64,000 nucleotides of DNA from Adiantum capillus-veneris (Eukaryota > Streptophyta > Polypodiopsida > Polypodiales > Pteridaceae). A program made the position numbers and the translations under genes. How positions within the stretch are numbered: position 1 is the first letter of the stretch; each line of letters begins with the position of its first letter. Under the pieces are notes generated by a model that was not told the origin of the DNA, did not search any database, and was given only the letters and a program-made list of their open reading frames with translations. The stretch lies in assembly GCA_014529385.2 (NCBI GenBank), contig CM043967.1, forward strand, positions 127,017,182 to 127,081,181, in the 5' to 3' direction. Shown here one piece after another: positions 12,462-24,959 of the stretch.

Positions 12462-12813
12462 CGGCTAAAAAGAGTTAGGTATTCATCTACCCAAAAAGGT
12501 CATACAATAATAACTACCATACACATCGGCATGTGTATGTATCTCACCAACTATCCATATTTATCTCTTTTAAATGCTCTAGGTGTGGATCTTAAAGTTC
12601 CCCATTATCTTTTAGATATACCGCTCTATATCAAAATGTCGATTGTATATAGATATTGATGTGACGACAACAAAATGGGTCATTGTCGTCCTCTGTTGGT
12701 CACGATGGGAGAGATAGAGATGAGGTCTTGTCATAACCAGAAAGATCAAAAAGAGACATGATTTTTGTTAGGTTAGTCATTGGGCAATAGCTACAACAGA
12801 AACCTTAGTCAAG
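12091..12813. other. No gene; (GT)n tract
   Basis: Contains a pure (TG)n microsatellite at 12403-12458. The last 150 bases before 12814 may be decayed gag-protease linker of the host gypsy, but no zinc knuckle or capsid domain could be recognised. Confidence 0.5.
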
Positions 12814-15589
12814 GTGGGTGATCTTGAGGAGCCATATGTTGCATTGATAGATCATGGCTCTGAGATCAATCTTATGTCCAAGAGTCTTTACATGAAGGGT
12901 AAGTGGCCGATAGACACAAACCATGGGTGGATGATTAGAGCTGCAAATAACTCATCAGGAGAGCTGTATGGGGCTTGTCCAAATGTGAAAGTGACGATCG
13001 GTAATGTGAAGGATGAGAAAAATTTCTTTGTGCAGGAGATGTCTACCTATCCTCTTATCCTTGGGAAGCCATACATCACAGCTGTTCGCATGGAAACAAA
13101 GGTCTTGGATGATGGTTCTGCTTATGCTAGGGTAAAGAGCTGAGATGGGAAGCGAGCTGTGAAATTTTTGACTGTGTGTGTGAATCACGAGAGGAACCGC
13201 AATAGTCTTCGTGAGTATCCTCTACCAAAAGCGAACAAAGATTTCAAAGAGTACAGGGAGACAAGGGGTTTTGGCCATGTACCATTGTGAAGCGGGTTGC
13301 AATGGCACAAGAAGAAAAAGATACTCTCCTGACCCAAAGCGGGAAGAAGCTTTTTCTATAGGTTTCCAGGGATTAACAGAGCATGGGTCAGTATGTTTTA
13401 TGAAGCTTGATACTATGAAAAGAAGTGCACGACAATATGTATATAGTGCACAAAAATACATGAAAGAAAATGGTTTCATAGAGGATAGTGAATACATTTT
13501 AGGTTTCTTTGAACAAGTTTCTCATGTAGATACTATGCTTGAGCTTGAAGCTATAATGGATTCTAGCATGCAAGATGGAACCCACATTGTGGAAGTATGC
13601 TCTATGGAAATGTATGATGTGATTGAGGCTTTTGAAGATCAAAAAGATTTCAATGCTAATCAAGGACCGGAAGTGCATGTGGAGACCAAGTACAAAATGG
13701 TGGCAAAGAAAGTGAGACAAGTGGCCTTACCTTTACCATCAGATTGCAGGAAAAAGCTAGAGCAAGCTTCTTTGCAGCCGAGTCTCAAGGATCCAAAAAG
13801 AACTGGACACAAGTTCACAATGGAATCCCTAAAAGAGATAAAAGTTGGTTGTGAAGAGTTTTTAACAGAAGAAGAGAAGAAGAGTTTTAAAGAAATGCTT
13901 TCAAGCCATGGTAAGGCTTTTGCTTTCCAGCCACATGAGATAGGGTGTGTTGATCCTAATGTTGTTGCACCTATGGTGATCTTCACTATCCCTCACATAC
14001 CTTGGAATCTACGCCCAATTTCGGTTCCAAAAGCACATTTGCCAAAGTTAATAGAACTACTCAATGAAAAGATTAGCATGGGTATCTTGGAGCCTTCTTG
14101 TGCACCATATTAAAACAGGTGGTTCACTGTGCCTAAGAAGAATGGAGCTTTGCGGTTCATACAAGATATGCAACCTGTAAACAAGGTTACCATCAAGAAT
14201 GTGGGTACAGGACCTATAGTCGATGAATTTACAAAGGCGTTTGCAGGAAGGTCGATTTACTCAATGGGAGATCTCTACTCAGGGTACGATCAATTTCAGC
14301 TAGATGTTGAGAGTAGAGATCTGACAACTATGAAAACACCTTTGGGGCTGGTAAGGATGTGTACCTTACCTCAAGGAGCCACAAATTCAGTTGCACATAT
14401 GATGAATGGGATGAACAAGGTTCTACGTGACTTCATACCTCAAATCACAATGCCATTTCTTGATGATGTTCCCATCAAACGATGTGAAGACAAAGATAAA
14501 GATGAAGCTATGGATTCAAGGGGGTGTCGTAATTTTGTTGCATACCATATCGAAGATTGTGAGAAGATTTTGTCAAAGCTGGAAGAAGTTAATCTTACCT
14601 GTCAGGGAAAAAATCTGTATTTGGTGTTAATGAAGTGTTGATTGTGGGGCATATGTGTAGTCCTTATGGTAGAAGGCCTTGTCCAAAAAAGATGGATGCA
14701 ATAAAAAACATGTACAACTATAACCGAAGTTTGAATATTTCTTGGTGCTTGCGTTTTCTATCTTATTTGGATACCATATTATGCACATGTAGCAGATCCC
14801 CTTTATAGGTTGTTGAGAAAGAATCAGAAGTTTCAATGGGAAGAAGAGCATACAAAAGCCATGAGAAAGCTAAAGAAGCTACTTCTTTCATCGCCAACCT
14901 TGAGAAAGGTAGACTATGCATGTGAGAGACCTGTCATTGTGACAGTGGACACGAGTCCTACAAGGATAGGATGGGCAGTAGGGCAAGACAATGATGAAGG
15001 AAAAAGGTATGTGGTGAGATTTGGAGCCAAGATTCTGAGTTCTCTCCAACGCGATTATGCACAAGTAAAAAGGGAACCATGGGGGGTGGTTACAGCATTG
15101 AGGTGTGACAAGGAGTACTTGATATGGGCATCAGTGTTTGTGGAAACTGATTGTTTGCCTCTTCTTGGAATGATCACAAACTATTCGACTCATGATATTG
15201 CAATGCTGCGATGGATAGCCTACATAAAGTCCTTGAATCCTGAGTTCAAGCATATTGCAGGGAAAGACAATCCAATGGCAGATATGCTATCTAGGGCAAG
15301 GTATGAAGATGAATAGGACATGATTATTGAGGGAGATGATGTTGGCACAAAGTTTTACACTATTGATCATGCAAAGAGTAGTCATGCATGTTTTGTGTCT
15401 TCACTTGAGTCCTTTTCAGAGGAACTATATGAGGATGAATGGATCTTGATAGGTCGCTACTTAAGTACTCTGCAGAAGCAGGATGATTGGACTGAGCAAG
15501 AATTTAAGAGGATAAGAAGAAAAGCATATGGATACTTCTTGAGGGATGGCTACCTATGGAAGCATCCTAAACAAAGAGACGGAACACCA
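12814..15589 (+). pseudogene. Host gypsy element, pol part 1 (protease, RT, RNase H)
   Basis: This is the first of three pieces of one decayed Ty3/gypsy pol. The protease (12814-13140) has LIDHGSEINLMS near residue 11, D-H-G in place of the usual D-S/T-G, and ends with YPLILGKPYI. A TGA (13141) and a frame change near 13210 follow. The RT carries FTVPKKNGALRFIQDMQP, DLYSGYDQFQL and the catalytic MPFLDDVPIK (FLDD rather than Y-x-DD), interrupted by TAA at 14111-14113 and a frameshift near 14625. The RNase H region (14810-15316) has IVTVDTSPTRIGWA and ETDCLPLLGM, ending IAGKDNPMADMLSR; a TAG follows at 15314. No gag or 5' LTR was found upstream. The piece stops exactly where element 1 inserted, after the first CACCA. 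Confidence 0.85.
15585..15589. other. Target-site duplication of element 1 (left copy)
   Basis: CACCA immediately left of the LTR. The identical CACCA at 30134-30138 follows the other LTR, and host-element coding resumes in frame after it. Confidence 0.9.
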
Positions 15590-16516
15590 TGTTTTAGGGC
15601 AAAAATACTCCCCTGTTCATACTCACGAGCACGACACAGACAACATACTTATCATCCGATGACACGACTAACCCGTAGGTGCACGTAGGCAATCTCGTTA
15701 GCTTGTCAGGCTGAGACCAATCTACACATACGCACTTTTATGATGCATCAATCACTAACCCTGGTAGAATGCAACCCACTCTATCCCTAAACGCTCACAA
15801 CATAGTTTACACGTCCAATGAACTCGGAATCGCATCAAACTTACTAGGCACCATCCTCTCACTAGGATATACTTACCTATAAGTCTAATCTCACCAGATT
15901 TGAACCCTAGTTATCTCGAATACAATCGCGATAGACTAACAGGTCATAATCCAAAAGTGGGCGAAACTTAAGTTTAGCCGGAGTATCTACGTGTAGCTAA
16001 TCTCTTTCTCATTCCATAAAGCACTTGATTATTGAAAACAGACACCGTTTGTGCTACTTACAAGCAAAACAAGCTCGAGGAAGGATCGATCGTGATCAAC
16101 TCGAAACGGTGAATGCGTAGCGTGGGCGCGTAGCTCTCGGAGAGACTACCGCGATGGTGTGGTCGTGTCGTGAATTCGGTGAGGGAGAAGCGCGCAGCGA
16201 AGAGGATAAGACACACTCACTCTCTCTCTCCCTCCCTCTCAGACTCGTACGACACAGGATTAATATTCAAATGTTATTCAAAAATGGTTCTAAGGTGACT
16301 TTTATACTTTAGTCACCTTAGCTCAAAAATGTACATGGGGTTCTCTTACTCATTATTACAAAGTGGGAACAAATCTGAGTCCTGACTAACTGATTAATCT
16401 TTACATAACCCAGACGAATGGATCAAAATGATAAGACGTCTTTGACATAAAATGGGAATTTGATATGCTTTACAAGATGGGCTCATTACAATAGTTTGAC
16501 CAATGGGGCTCCAACA
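15590..16516 (-). repeat. 3' LTR of element 1
   Basis: It is 927 bp and begins and ends TG...CA. It contains 'tcgcgatagact' near 15928, a half-preserved version of the palindrome repeated in the leader. A (TC) stretch lies at 16218-16235. It is preceded by CACCA and followed by the polypurine tract. Confidence 0.93.
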
Positions 16517-16552
16517 CTCCCCCCCTCCTAATTCATGTCTACCACGACATGA
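16517..16552 (-). other. Main polypurine tract and hairpin of element 1
   Basis: Minus-strand purine run AGGAGGGGGGGAG (16517-16529) abuts the 3' LTR. Three bases further lies a 7-bp inverted repeat, tcatgtc (16533-16539) and gacatga (16546-16552). In other LTR elements the purine run primes plus-strand DNA; the role of the hairpin is unknown. Confidence 0.85.
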
Positions 16553-17984
16553 TTGTCTTTGTCTTCATTGTCGTTGTCGTCTTTCTTGGTTGATTTGATG
16601 TAGAAACGCATCATATCGCATAGACTCGCTTGCCATTAATGGGCCAAATTTTTTTGACTTGTACATGAAGAAGCCTGTGTAAAATGCTTCTTCAAAGGTT
16701 TGGAGATGGTAGCTTGGCAGAAACATTAGCCGTTTGAAGTAGGCATACAATACTGGTTCTGTCGGTGGCCCACTTAGATCGTATGACAACTCTGAGATGC
16801 TTCTTTCAGTATTCATATACTCTGATGTCGATCTGGTGACCGTGCACGATGGATGAGCTCCTGGAAGTCTCAACTGATGTAGGGAGCTCTCTCTCTCTCA
16901 CTATGGAAAATGACTCAAATGAGGGATTTCTAGCCTAGCCTCTCTATATGTAATCGAGACTCCGACACCAAATTTTCCAATCTTTTACCTGTGGTTATAA
17001 CTTTTTGCGAGATGCGGTTTAGGCTCGCAAATTTCCTGATTTGGACTTCGGTTGCTCCAGTTTTACCAGTTTTGTAGATTTGTCCTGTTGAAGGTCCCTT
17101 CATGACGGTGGTCATTTTGCCCTGTCACCTTTGCAGTCCCTTATTTTTTCTGTGTCTTCTTTACCTTGCTCTGATCAGGCGTCTCTTCTTTTGTGTTTCC
17201 ATATGGATTACAGATTTTTTTCAATAATTTTTGCTAGAAAATGGCTAAAATAAAGCAAATAAATCCCAAAATAACCCGAAAATAGCAATTCTAACCTAGA
17301 AAAATACCAATGAAAAGCAAAACACTTTGTAGCTCACTTTTCTCTCGTTTATGTACAAACTCTCTCATTATCGTCATCCTTGGCCTATTTTTTGCTTTTT
17401 TTTTTTGACATTTTCTGGCCAGATTTGACTCTCTTTATAGTCTATACACATCCCTAGGGGCTCATGAATGATGATTTGGTCCCCAATTCTGATTAATTAC
17501 GAGGGCATATTCTTTTTCCAAAAATCACACAATAAAACGCAAAAATGGTTGAAAAATTGCTCACAAACATTGCCCTCTAATATATGACATGAGTCCGCAT
17601 TTGGAATGCCTCCCCCCCTCCTAGTTGGAGTCCTCCAGGACGACAGGGTATTGTCAAGGGTATGTGCTGTGCATGGGTTTGAACTCGTGCTAATGCAGGC
17701 CTTGTAATATAGCCCTATATGCATGTGCAGTCAATGCATGTAGAAAGAATTTATGCGGTGCAGGAGGAAGGTATAAGCGATTCGCTTATTGGCATTTTTC
17801 GTTGAGGCTTCCTGTGGTAGCTTGAGTTGGCTGGTAGATTTTCTTTGCAAGGAGTAGTTGTAGATCTGCCGCTCTTTGTTTGATTGTTTTCGACTGGTTT
17901 TGAATTGGCGTATGTGGTTCCGTTGAAGTCGATATTGTCGTATCTGGTGGAACATTCTTTCTTTGTCTCTTGATGAATTGGGTC
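16553..17984 (-). other. 3' internal region of element 1 with small ORFs and a second polypurine tract
   Basis: Between the second-protease ORF and the main polypurine tract lie about 1.4 kb with only small minus-strand ORFs: 16565-16873 (102 codons, no recognisable family) and 16930-17115 (61 codons). At 17610-17622 is an exact second copy of the 13-nt tract (ctccccccctcct in plus orientation), again next to a hairpin (gtcct 17630-17634, aggac 17637-17641). No envelope-like signal or membrane segment was seen. Confidence 0.6.
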
Positions 17985-19274
17985 TTAGACATCCTTGTAG
18001 TTTTTGTTGTTGATTATGTTTGTTTCCTCGTGCTGTTTGCATGATGTTGCATGACCTTGACAATTGTAGATAACTGCTCGTTTGTCATCTTTGGCGGCCC
18101 TTCTTGTGTTGTTGGCTCGTTTTAAATTGGCAATTTTGGCCGCCATACCAATATAGTCCGTTGCGTATTTGACAGATTGACTATGTTTTGCTGGCTTTCG
18201 GTGTTTTGTCTGTTCTTCTGACTCCTTTTTTATAGGAATTAGGCTATCGTGCCTTATCCAAACTTTGTATTTCCGCTTTTGATGTAATTGTGCCTCTGTC
18301 ATCTCTGTACGCCGTACCCAAACTTGCCTGGTTCCCTGCATGGTTGCTGATTTTTGATAAGACGTTGTTGGACTTGTAAACTTTGTTTGTTGTTGGGCAG
18401 ATCTTTGTGGTTGTATTGACTTTTGTTTCCTCCTTGACATGAATTGGTTATATGATAAGAAGGGTTCTGAAAAGTTTTCCTTTCTGAACAGTGCCTCATT
18501 AGTATCCAAATCAATGAATACCCTATTAGCTTTCATCCATGACACTGCTAAGATACGCGGCGTTGCTGATCTACTTGGTGGAAGTACATGGAATTTTGTA
18601 GTGTACGGGTGTGCCTGCACTGTGATTGGTATTATAATAGACCACAAAGTGGTCACCTCATCACCCGATGCTACTTTCAACCGGTGTGTCTCGGGGATCG
18701 TCTTCATTGGTCCAAGTTTCTGAAAGAGCTCAAAGCTGATGACACTCATTTTTGCTCCAGTGTCAAGCAATGCATAGATTTCAACTTGTTTTGTGCCTGC
18801 ATAAGCTTTTATGTAAGGACTACACCATGTATCTTCCAACTCGTCCAGGATGCTATCGTCCTGAGTCCTAAGGTCTGTCATGGTCTTTTCTAATTCGTCG
18901 CTTTGTATATCCGCTTCGATCGTTTGGGATGTTGAAAGAGGATATTCGTCATTCATCATTGGGGTGACCATGTTTATTGTCCTGAGAAACTGCTTTTGTT
19001 TAGAAATCCGTTCCTTTGCTTTTTGTTGTGCCTGGTCCTGAATTCTTTGTTGTTCCTGTCTATAGGTTTTTCCATAATGCAGTTGAAACAACATTTTCGG
19101 TGTTAAAGGTAGATGATATTTTTTTAAACGACACCCACTAATCCAGTTCGGCATTTCTTTTCCATCTAGTGTCGACAGTTTTACTGCTCCGTTGGACGAT
19201 ATTTCTTGGATCAAATAAGGCCCCATTCCCCTTTTCTTTAGCTTTTTGACATGCTGTTTAAGGGTGTATACCAA
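17985..19274 (-). pseudogene. Integrase C-terminus followed by a second retropepsin-like domain
   Basis: The frame continues the integrase frame after one TAA (19410-19412). The first ~55 residues are the integrase C-terminal GPY/F-type module (KRGMGPYLIQEIS, then WISGCRLKKYH). After a Q/K/E-rich spacer, residues ~160-275 look like an aspartic protease: EIYALLDTGAKMSVISFELF with the active-site triplet DTG at residues 171-173 (18764-18756), a flap-like VASGDEVTT, and RILAVSWMKANRVFIDL where 'ILG' normally sits. A basic, Q-rich tail with VWVRR and VWIRH follows. A protease after integrase is not the usual gypsy order; the normal one sits before RT. The 19274 start is not real: the segment belongs to one long polyprotein frame. 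Confidence 0.75.
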
Positions 19275-19409
19275 GACATAGTCTCCCGTTTTAAAGTCCT
19301 TGTTCTTGACATGTTTGTCAAAAAACTCTTTCTGTTGTCTTTTTTTTGCATATATGGCCGCTACAGCATTGAGTCGTAACTCATCTAATTTTTCAAGGTC
19401 CTCTAATCG

Positions 19410-22400
19410 TTATGAAAGTTCATGTCCCGTCCAGTCCAATTGTTTGGCTACCCTTAGTGTGGGGATCAAAAAGTCAATAGGCAATATTGCATTTAACCCA
19501 TATACCATATTAAATGGTGTAGCATTGAGTGTTGTTTTATATGCAACTCGATAAGCCCACAATGCCGAATAGAGCATTTGATCCCAATATGTTCTTGTTT
19601 CACTAACCAGTTTCGTAAGAACCGTGCACAATATTTTGTTGGTCGCTTCCGCTTGGCCATTGGCTTGTGGATGATGGGGTGCAGATTTGCGATGAATAAC
19701 CATAAAATCATTTAAGAGATGTTGGATAACTTCATTTACAAAGTGTGTCCCTCTATCACTCACCAGCTCGATTGGAAGGCCATAACGTGTAAACACATAT
19801 TCATATAAGAATTGTGCCGTGGTTCTAGCGTCTGCTTTCGTTGTGGCTTTTGCTTCCACCCATTTGGTCATGTAGTCCGTGGCCACTATGATATATTGTT
19901 CTTGTGAACGATACGCTGGTGGAGTGATAGGACCAACAAAGTCCAATCCCCATTTAGCGAATGTTCGAGCACTCATGATTGGTCTTAAGGGCATTTCGTC
20001 TCTTTTAACTGGTACCTTAGTGCGTTGACATTCATCACACCTTTTCACGAATTCTGCTGCATCTTGAATCATGGTCGGCCACCATATACCTGCAACCATA
20101 ATGATTTTTACGGTTCTCTCTGCTGAAAAATGACCTCCTGCTATGCCTACATGAGCTTGTTCCAATAATGGAAAGTAGTCATTTTCATGAGGAACTAACC
20201 TCAGTTGGTCATCAGTTCCTCTTTTATACAATTGGTCACTAATGAGGGTATACCTATTCGCTTCGATTTGTAGAGCCTTTTGTCTGGCTTTAGACCAATC
20301 TCCTGGCAGCTCCTTGTTAGTCAAATATTCCACAATAGCATGACTCCATGCGGGTGCTACTGCCACTTGGTATAATGTGGCATAATCCAAAGTGGTATTG
20401 GATGTGCAAAAGTCGCATTTCTTGATGTAATTTGCTACATTGCCTGCCATTCCTGGCCAATACACTCCAAGTCTTCTTAATTGTTCATACATCATTTGAT
20501 TTCCTCTATGGAATCCCCCTGTTTGTGTGTGGGCCTCCTCTAGATACGCTTTGTACTCCTTTGGGCCTATACACAACCTTAGAATCATATCGTTTCCATG
20601 ATGGTACATTCTTCCCGCAAGCATTGTGTAATTCCGTGCTTGTCTAACGTCTTCCACCGTGTGTTTGTCGTCAAGATTCATTACATATGTCAGCAACAGA
20701 ATAATTTGCTTTGACCATTTCGGTATCATCTCTATATTAAACAGGTATGCGTCTGGGAGATCATCATCTACCCCGGTAGCTTTTTCGCCATGTAGTAGTC
20801 GAGAAAGGTGGTCTGCTCTTTGATGCATTTTTCCTTTCTTAACTACTACTGTAAAATCAAACTCCAGTAACACAATGAACCATCTTACAATTTGTCCCGT
20901 GTTACAAGGTTTGTTTACTAAGTACAAGAGTGCCTGATGATCCACAAAGAATGTGAATTTGTTCACGAGTAAGTAATGCCGAAATTTCTTTACCGCATAT
21001 ATCATACCCAATCCTTCTCTTTCAGTGGTAGTATAATTCTTTTCTGCACTGTTGAGTTGTCTACTAGCATAACTGATTGGAAAGTCCATCTTACCCTCAT
21101 CTGGTTGTGCTAATATACAACCTATTGCAAATGGCGAAGCATCTACATGTACATGGAAGATCTTTGACCAATCTGGTGCTTTTAGGATTGGTGCAGATAC
21201 CAGTGCATCTTTCAGTTTCTGGAATGACTCCTCACATTCATTTGTCCAAATGAAGAGCGTGATTAGACTATACAAGGGTTTTGCTATTACAGCGTACATG
21301 TAGATAAAACGTCGGTAGTATCCACAATGTCCCATAAATGATTGTACCTCTCGTACAATGTTTGGTCTTGGCAATTCTATGATCACCTTTACCTTGTCTT
21401 CATCAGTGGTAATTCCATTAGTCGACACTATGTGGCCTAAGATTTTACCTTGTCGTACCATGAATACACATTTTTCTGGGTTGAGGCAAATCCTATACGT
21501 TCTGCATTTTTCGAATACCTTTCTCAGATGATCTATATGGTCTTCTCTCAATAGAGAATAGACACACAAGTCGTCCATGTAAATATCCAAGAATTTTCGC
21601 AAGTATTCTTTAAAAGCGTGTGTCATTAATCTCTGAAATGTGGCTAGAGCATTGGTCAATCCAAATGGCATTACCCTAAACGCATATATGTCCCATTCTA
21701 TTGCAAATGCTGTTTATTGATCTTCTAGTTTGACCCCCAATTGGTTATAACCAGAGAATCCGTCCATAAAGCTATAGGCTTGCTTGTCTGCCACTCGTTC
21801 CAGGACATGTTCAGTGATAGGAAGAGGGTAGTTGTCCCTTATTGTGGCTGCGTTTACCTTCTTGAGATTTACACACACTCGTAATTTCCCGTTTTTCTTG
21901 GGTACCACCACTATCGGGGACACCCAGTCCGTGTGCTCTATCTCATAAATAAATTCAGCCTCCATAAGTTTGTCTATCTCCTCTTTTATCCTGTTGGCGA
22001 ATGTCTCATTATACGTGTATGGACGTTGTTTGCTTGGCTTTGCATTAGACTTCAGAGGGATTGAATGTTCACAAATGTTAGGATCCACTCCCTTCAAATC
22101 TTTGTACGACCATGCAAATACATCTCGAAATTCCTTAAGTGTTTTGATCAGTAAGTCCTCTTCTTCTCGACTTAGATCTGTGGCAATGTAAGCAGGTCGC
22201 GGATTTTCTCCTGGCTCTGCTAAGTCTATTTTCTTGGCGTTCTCTGGCCCATCGTAGGACTCGTTTGATTTAGGCTCCCTCATTGGTTGCTGAACCACCA
22301 ATCTTCTTTCCTGAATAGTGTACTTACAATAGTGAGGAGGTACATCTATCTTTTTACTCCCATCACTCTCGTTCGTTCCATCGCTACTTTCCATTTCAGT

Positions 22401-22490
22401 TGTCCATACATTTTTATTTTTTTGTTTCAACTCATTGTATCTCGTTTTCCTTTCAATTTTCGTCATAATTGGGCTACCACAGACATTCAA
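19410..22490 (-). pseudogene. Element 1 pol: reverse transcriptase, RNase H, integrase
   Basis: Two in-frame blocks, 22490-21714 and 21671-19410, separated by a TAA (21714-21716) and about 14 further codons. The first holds RT fingers (VSPIVVVPKKNGKLRVCVNL, FMDGFSGYNQ). Numbering the second block from MPFGLTNALA: YMDD at 31-34; RNase H acidic residues D177, E217, D244 and D287; then two zinc modules, H381-x6-H388-x30-C419-x2-C422 and H507-x6-H514-x30-C545-x2-C548; and the integrase core D577, D639, E675 (35 residues between the last two, D,D-35-E). All catalytic residues are present. One HHCC module is usual; two in tandem are not. The block ends at the TAA of 19410-19412. Confidence 0.88.
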
Positions 22491-22511
22491 TTTTTCTGTT
22501 GCAACTCTTTT

Positions 22512-24959
22512 TTATGGTTTGCTGGTTTTCTTAGGTTTCAACAGTCTAGATTTAAATCCTGAGTCAACAACCTTAAGAAATCTTCCTGACACTTTATCCT
22601 TAGCACAATCAACAGCATGAATGTTCATAAGGAAATGTGTCTTACCCTTAAACTCCGGCATGGGTCTCAACCTGGTTGGTGGACTGATATGGTGTCGTTT
22701 ACTCTTGTATCTTTTTTGGCGTCTCTCACTTTGGTTTGGGAAATTGTAGAAGACGTCATTGTCTTGATCTTGATTGTCGTCTCCCTCCGTATTTTCCGAC
22801 TTCTCGTCATCCGCTTTATCCTTGTTTTCACTTTGATCAGAAGAATCATAAAATTCTTCTCCTTCCTGCTTGATTTCTGTAGTGGGGATGTCCACATAGC
22901 CCCCTATCTTAATCTCAAGTTTCGTTTCTGTTTTATGGATCCTCATATTCTCAGTATCTCCATCGTTCTCGTCCTCCTCCACAATTTTGCTCAACATGTA
23001 GTATGGTATGATATCGTAGCCATTCTCATCACAAAATTTGGTGGGAGTGACTTCATTGACGCATACATCCAATGTAGCCAAAATTTGAGACCATTCTAGG
23101 GGTTCGAGCTTCTCTTCAGGAAAAGGTTCTTGTATATAGGCATCGTCTTCCAAGACCCTCTCCAGTGTCCTTTCATTGTTGTCAAATTCACTACATTGAG
23201 ATGCCCCGCACATCCATATCTCCTTTTTCTTACAAAGCCACGCTGGGACTTCTGATCCACTAATGGTGGCTGAGTCAAATTCTTCCACAGGGGTTCTCGT
23301 GACATCATGGTAGCTATGATTTTTCATGTTTACGCGTGTAGTAGTTTCAGCATGTCTTAGATACAAATAATCATACCCCCAGTCCTGCACCATTTTGAGT
23401 TGCCTCATGAATGGCCTACCAAGGATAATTTCATAGTTGTTCTTCTTGCCGAAATCTACTATGGCAAAGGTATGTTTGTACTCTATGCCACAGGAAGATA
23501 CCACAATTGCCTCAAGCAATCCTATAGGCCTTTCTATGTGCCCATCCGCCAGTTGCAATTTCATTCTAGTTGTTCGTATTGTTGGTTTTCCCCATTTTTC
23601 CCATAGCATTTTGGTTGCAATGGCAATGCCAGCTCCACTATCAAGTATTGACTTAGTCTCTATGCCGTTATACTCAAGTGGTAGGGTTGTGTTGCTGTCT
23701 TCACCTTCACAATACTCTCCTACCTTGTTGAGTGGCACTGGTCTAGTGTTGACTTTCTTCGGTTGTGCGTCATTAAGCTCGGTTTCGAAGAACTTAAGAG
23801 GCGTCCTTATGCCAAATTTTTCAAGACATTTTCCCACTTCCGTCCACATGCTTGGCCTAGTTTTTAACAATTCTGCCAATGTGATTGTACACTTGACCGG
23901 AGTGGTCAACAAGTCTGTCAGGATTTTAGTGTCCAATTGATTTGACCCGCCTATTCTTTGAGAAGGTACTCTTCGAATTTCTGACCTTGCCTCATAGTCC
24001 CCCATATATGATGGCAAAGTTCTGAGTGATTGTGGTCTGCTATCTTCGGATGCAACTGAACCATTATCCCCTTGAAATGATTTAACGTCTAAATCCCATG
24101 GAGGCTTATTCAAGTTCAGCTCCGAGAAAGGCACTGACTCGACTGTTTTTGTCTCATATTTTTCTTGATCTTTTCGCACCGTTTCCCATAGCTCTTCAGG
24201 CCAATTTTCTTCCACAATAGGGGAATATGGTGGAAAATCTTTCAGTGATTCATCAGTGCTATTAGGTACGTCTTTTGCATCCTCTACATCCGGCAAGGAT
24301 TTAATGTTTTCTATCTTGTCGGGTATCCTTTGTTCGGTTTTGTGAGGTGTTTCATTGTTTGGTGGTTTGATTACTCTATCTCTTGCTTCCATAGGTGGAG
24401 GCTCCAGTAAATCTTGTGCAGTTTCAATCAGTTGTTTGCACATCTCTAGTCTCTGTTTTTCTATCTCTGGATATGGATATGTCATCCATCTTTGCTCTAG
24501 AGTCTGTCCGTTCTTCAATCTTACTTCATATGCTTGCAAGATTGCATCTAAGGATTCATTGATCTTATCTACCAATACCGACCCTCCTGAGCTTTCACTT
24601 CTTGGTCTTTCCGTTGATTTTAGAGAGTCGGACTCTCTTTGCTGTTTAAGTTGCTCTCGAGCTATCGTTAGCTCAGCTTCTACATCTTTTTGTTTTCGCT
24701 CACGTCTAGCTTTCATTTTCGCTCTTCGTTCTTTCCAAGGATTATCACGACTGATGCTAGACTTGTCAGTCTTGATTTCTTCTTGATTTTCATCGTTACT
24801 CTTGGGATGATTGTCATTTTTCCTTGCTTGGGCTCTCGTCAAGACCTTAACAGGAATCGGAGTTTTGTTTTCTGACCCTCCACTGGAAGGTAGCGCTCCC
24901 AGCATATTCAAGGTAGTTTTTGCTCCTTTGCTCGGGTTTTTAGGGCAATCAGGGATCAA
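22512..24959 (-). pseudogene. Element 1 gag-pol linker and first retropepsin
   Basis: An 815-codon block in the same frame as gag and RT. It starts in the second zinc-knuckle segment (HLIPDCPKNPSKG). A charged, partly coiled-coil stretch (residues ~70-185: KERRAKMKARRERKQ, EAELTIAREQLKQQ) and an acidic spacer follow. At ~344-390 is the 'DLLTTPVKCTITLAELLKTR' segment often seen before the protease in such elements. The protease spans ~425-540, with ETKSILDSGAGIAIA (DSG at 440-442, 23642-23634), LQLADGHIERP as the flap and IILGRPFMRQ. A ~250-residue acidic linker then leads to RT and ends in a TAA (22512-22514) that reads as CAA with one C-to-T change. Confidence 0.85.
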
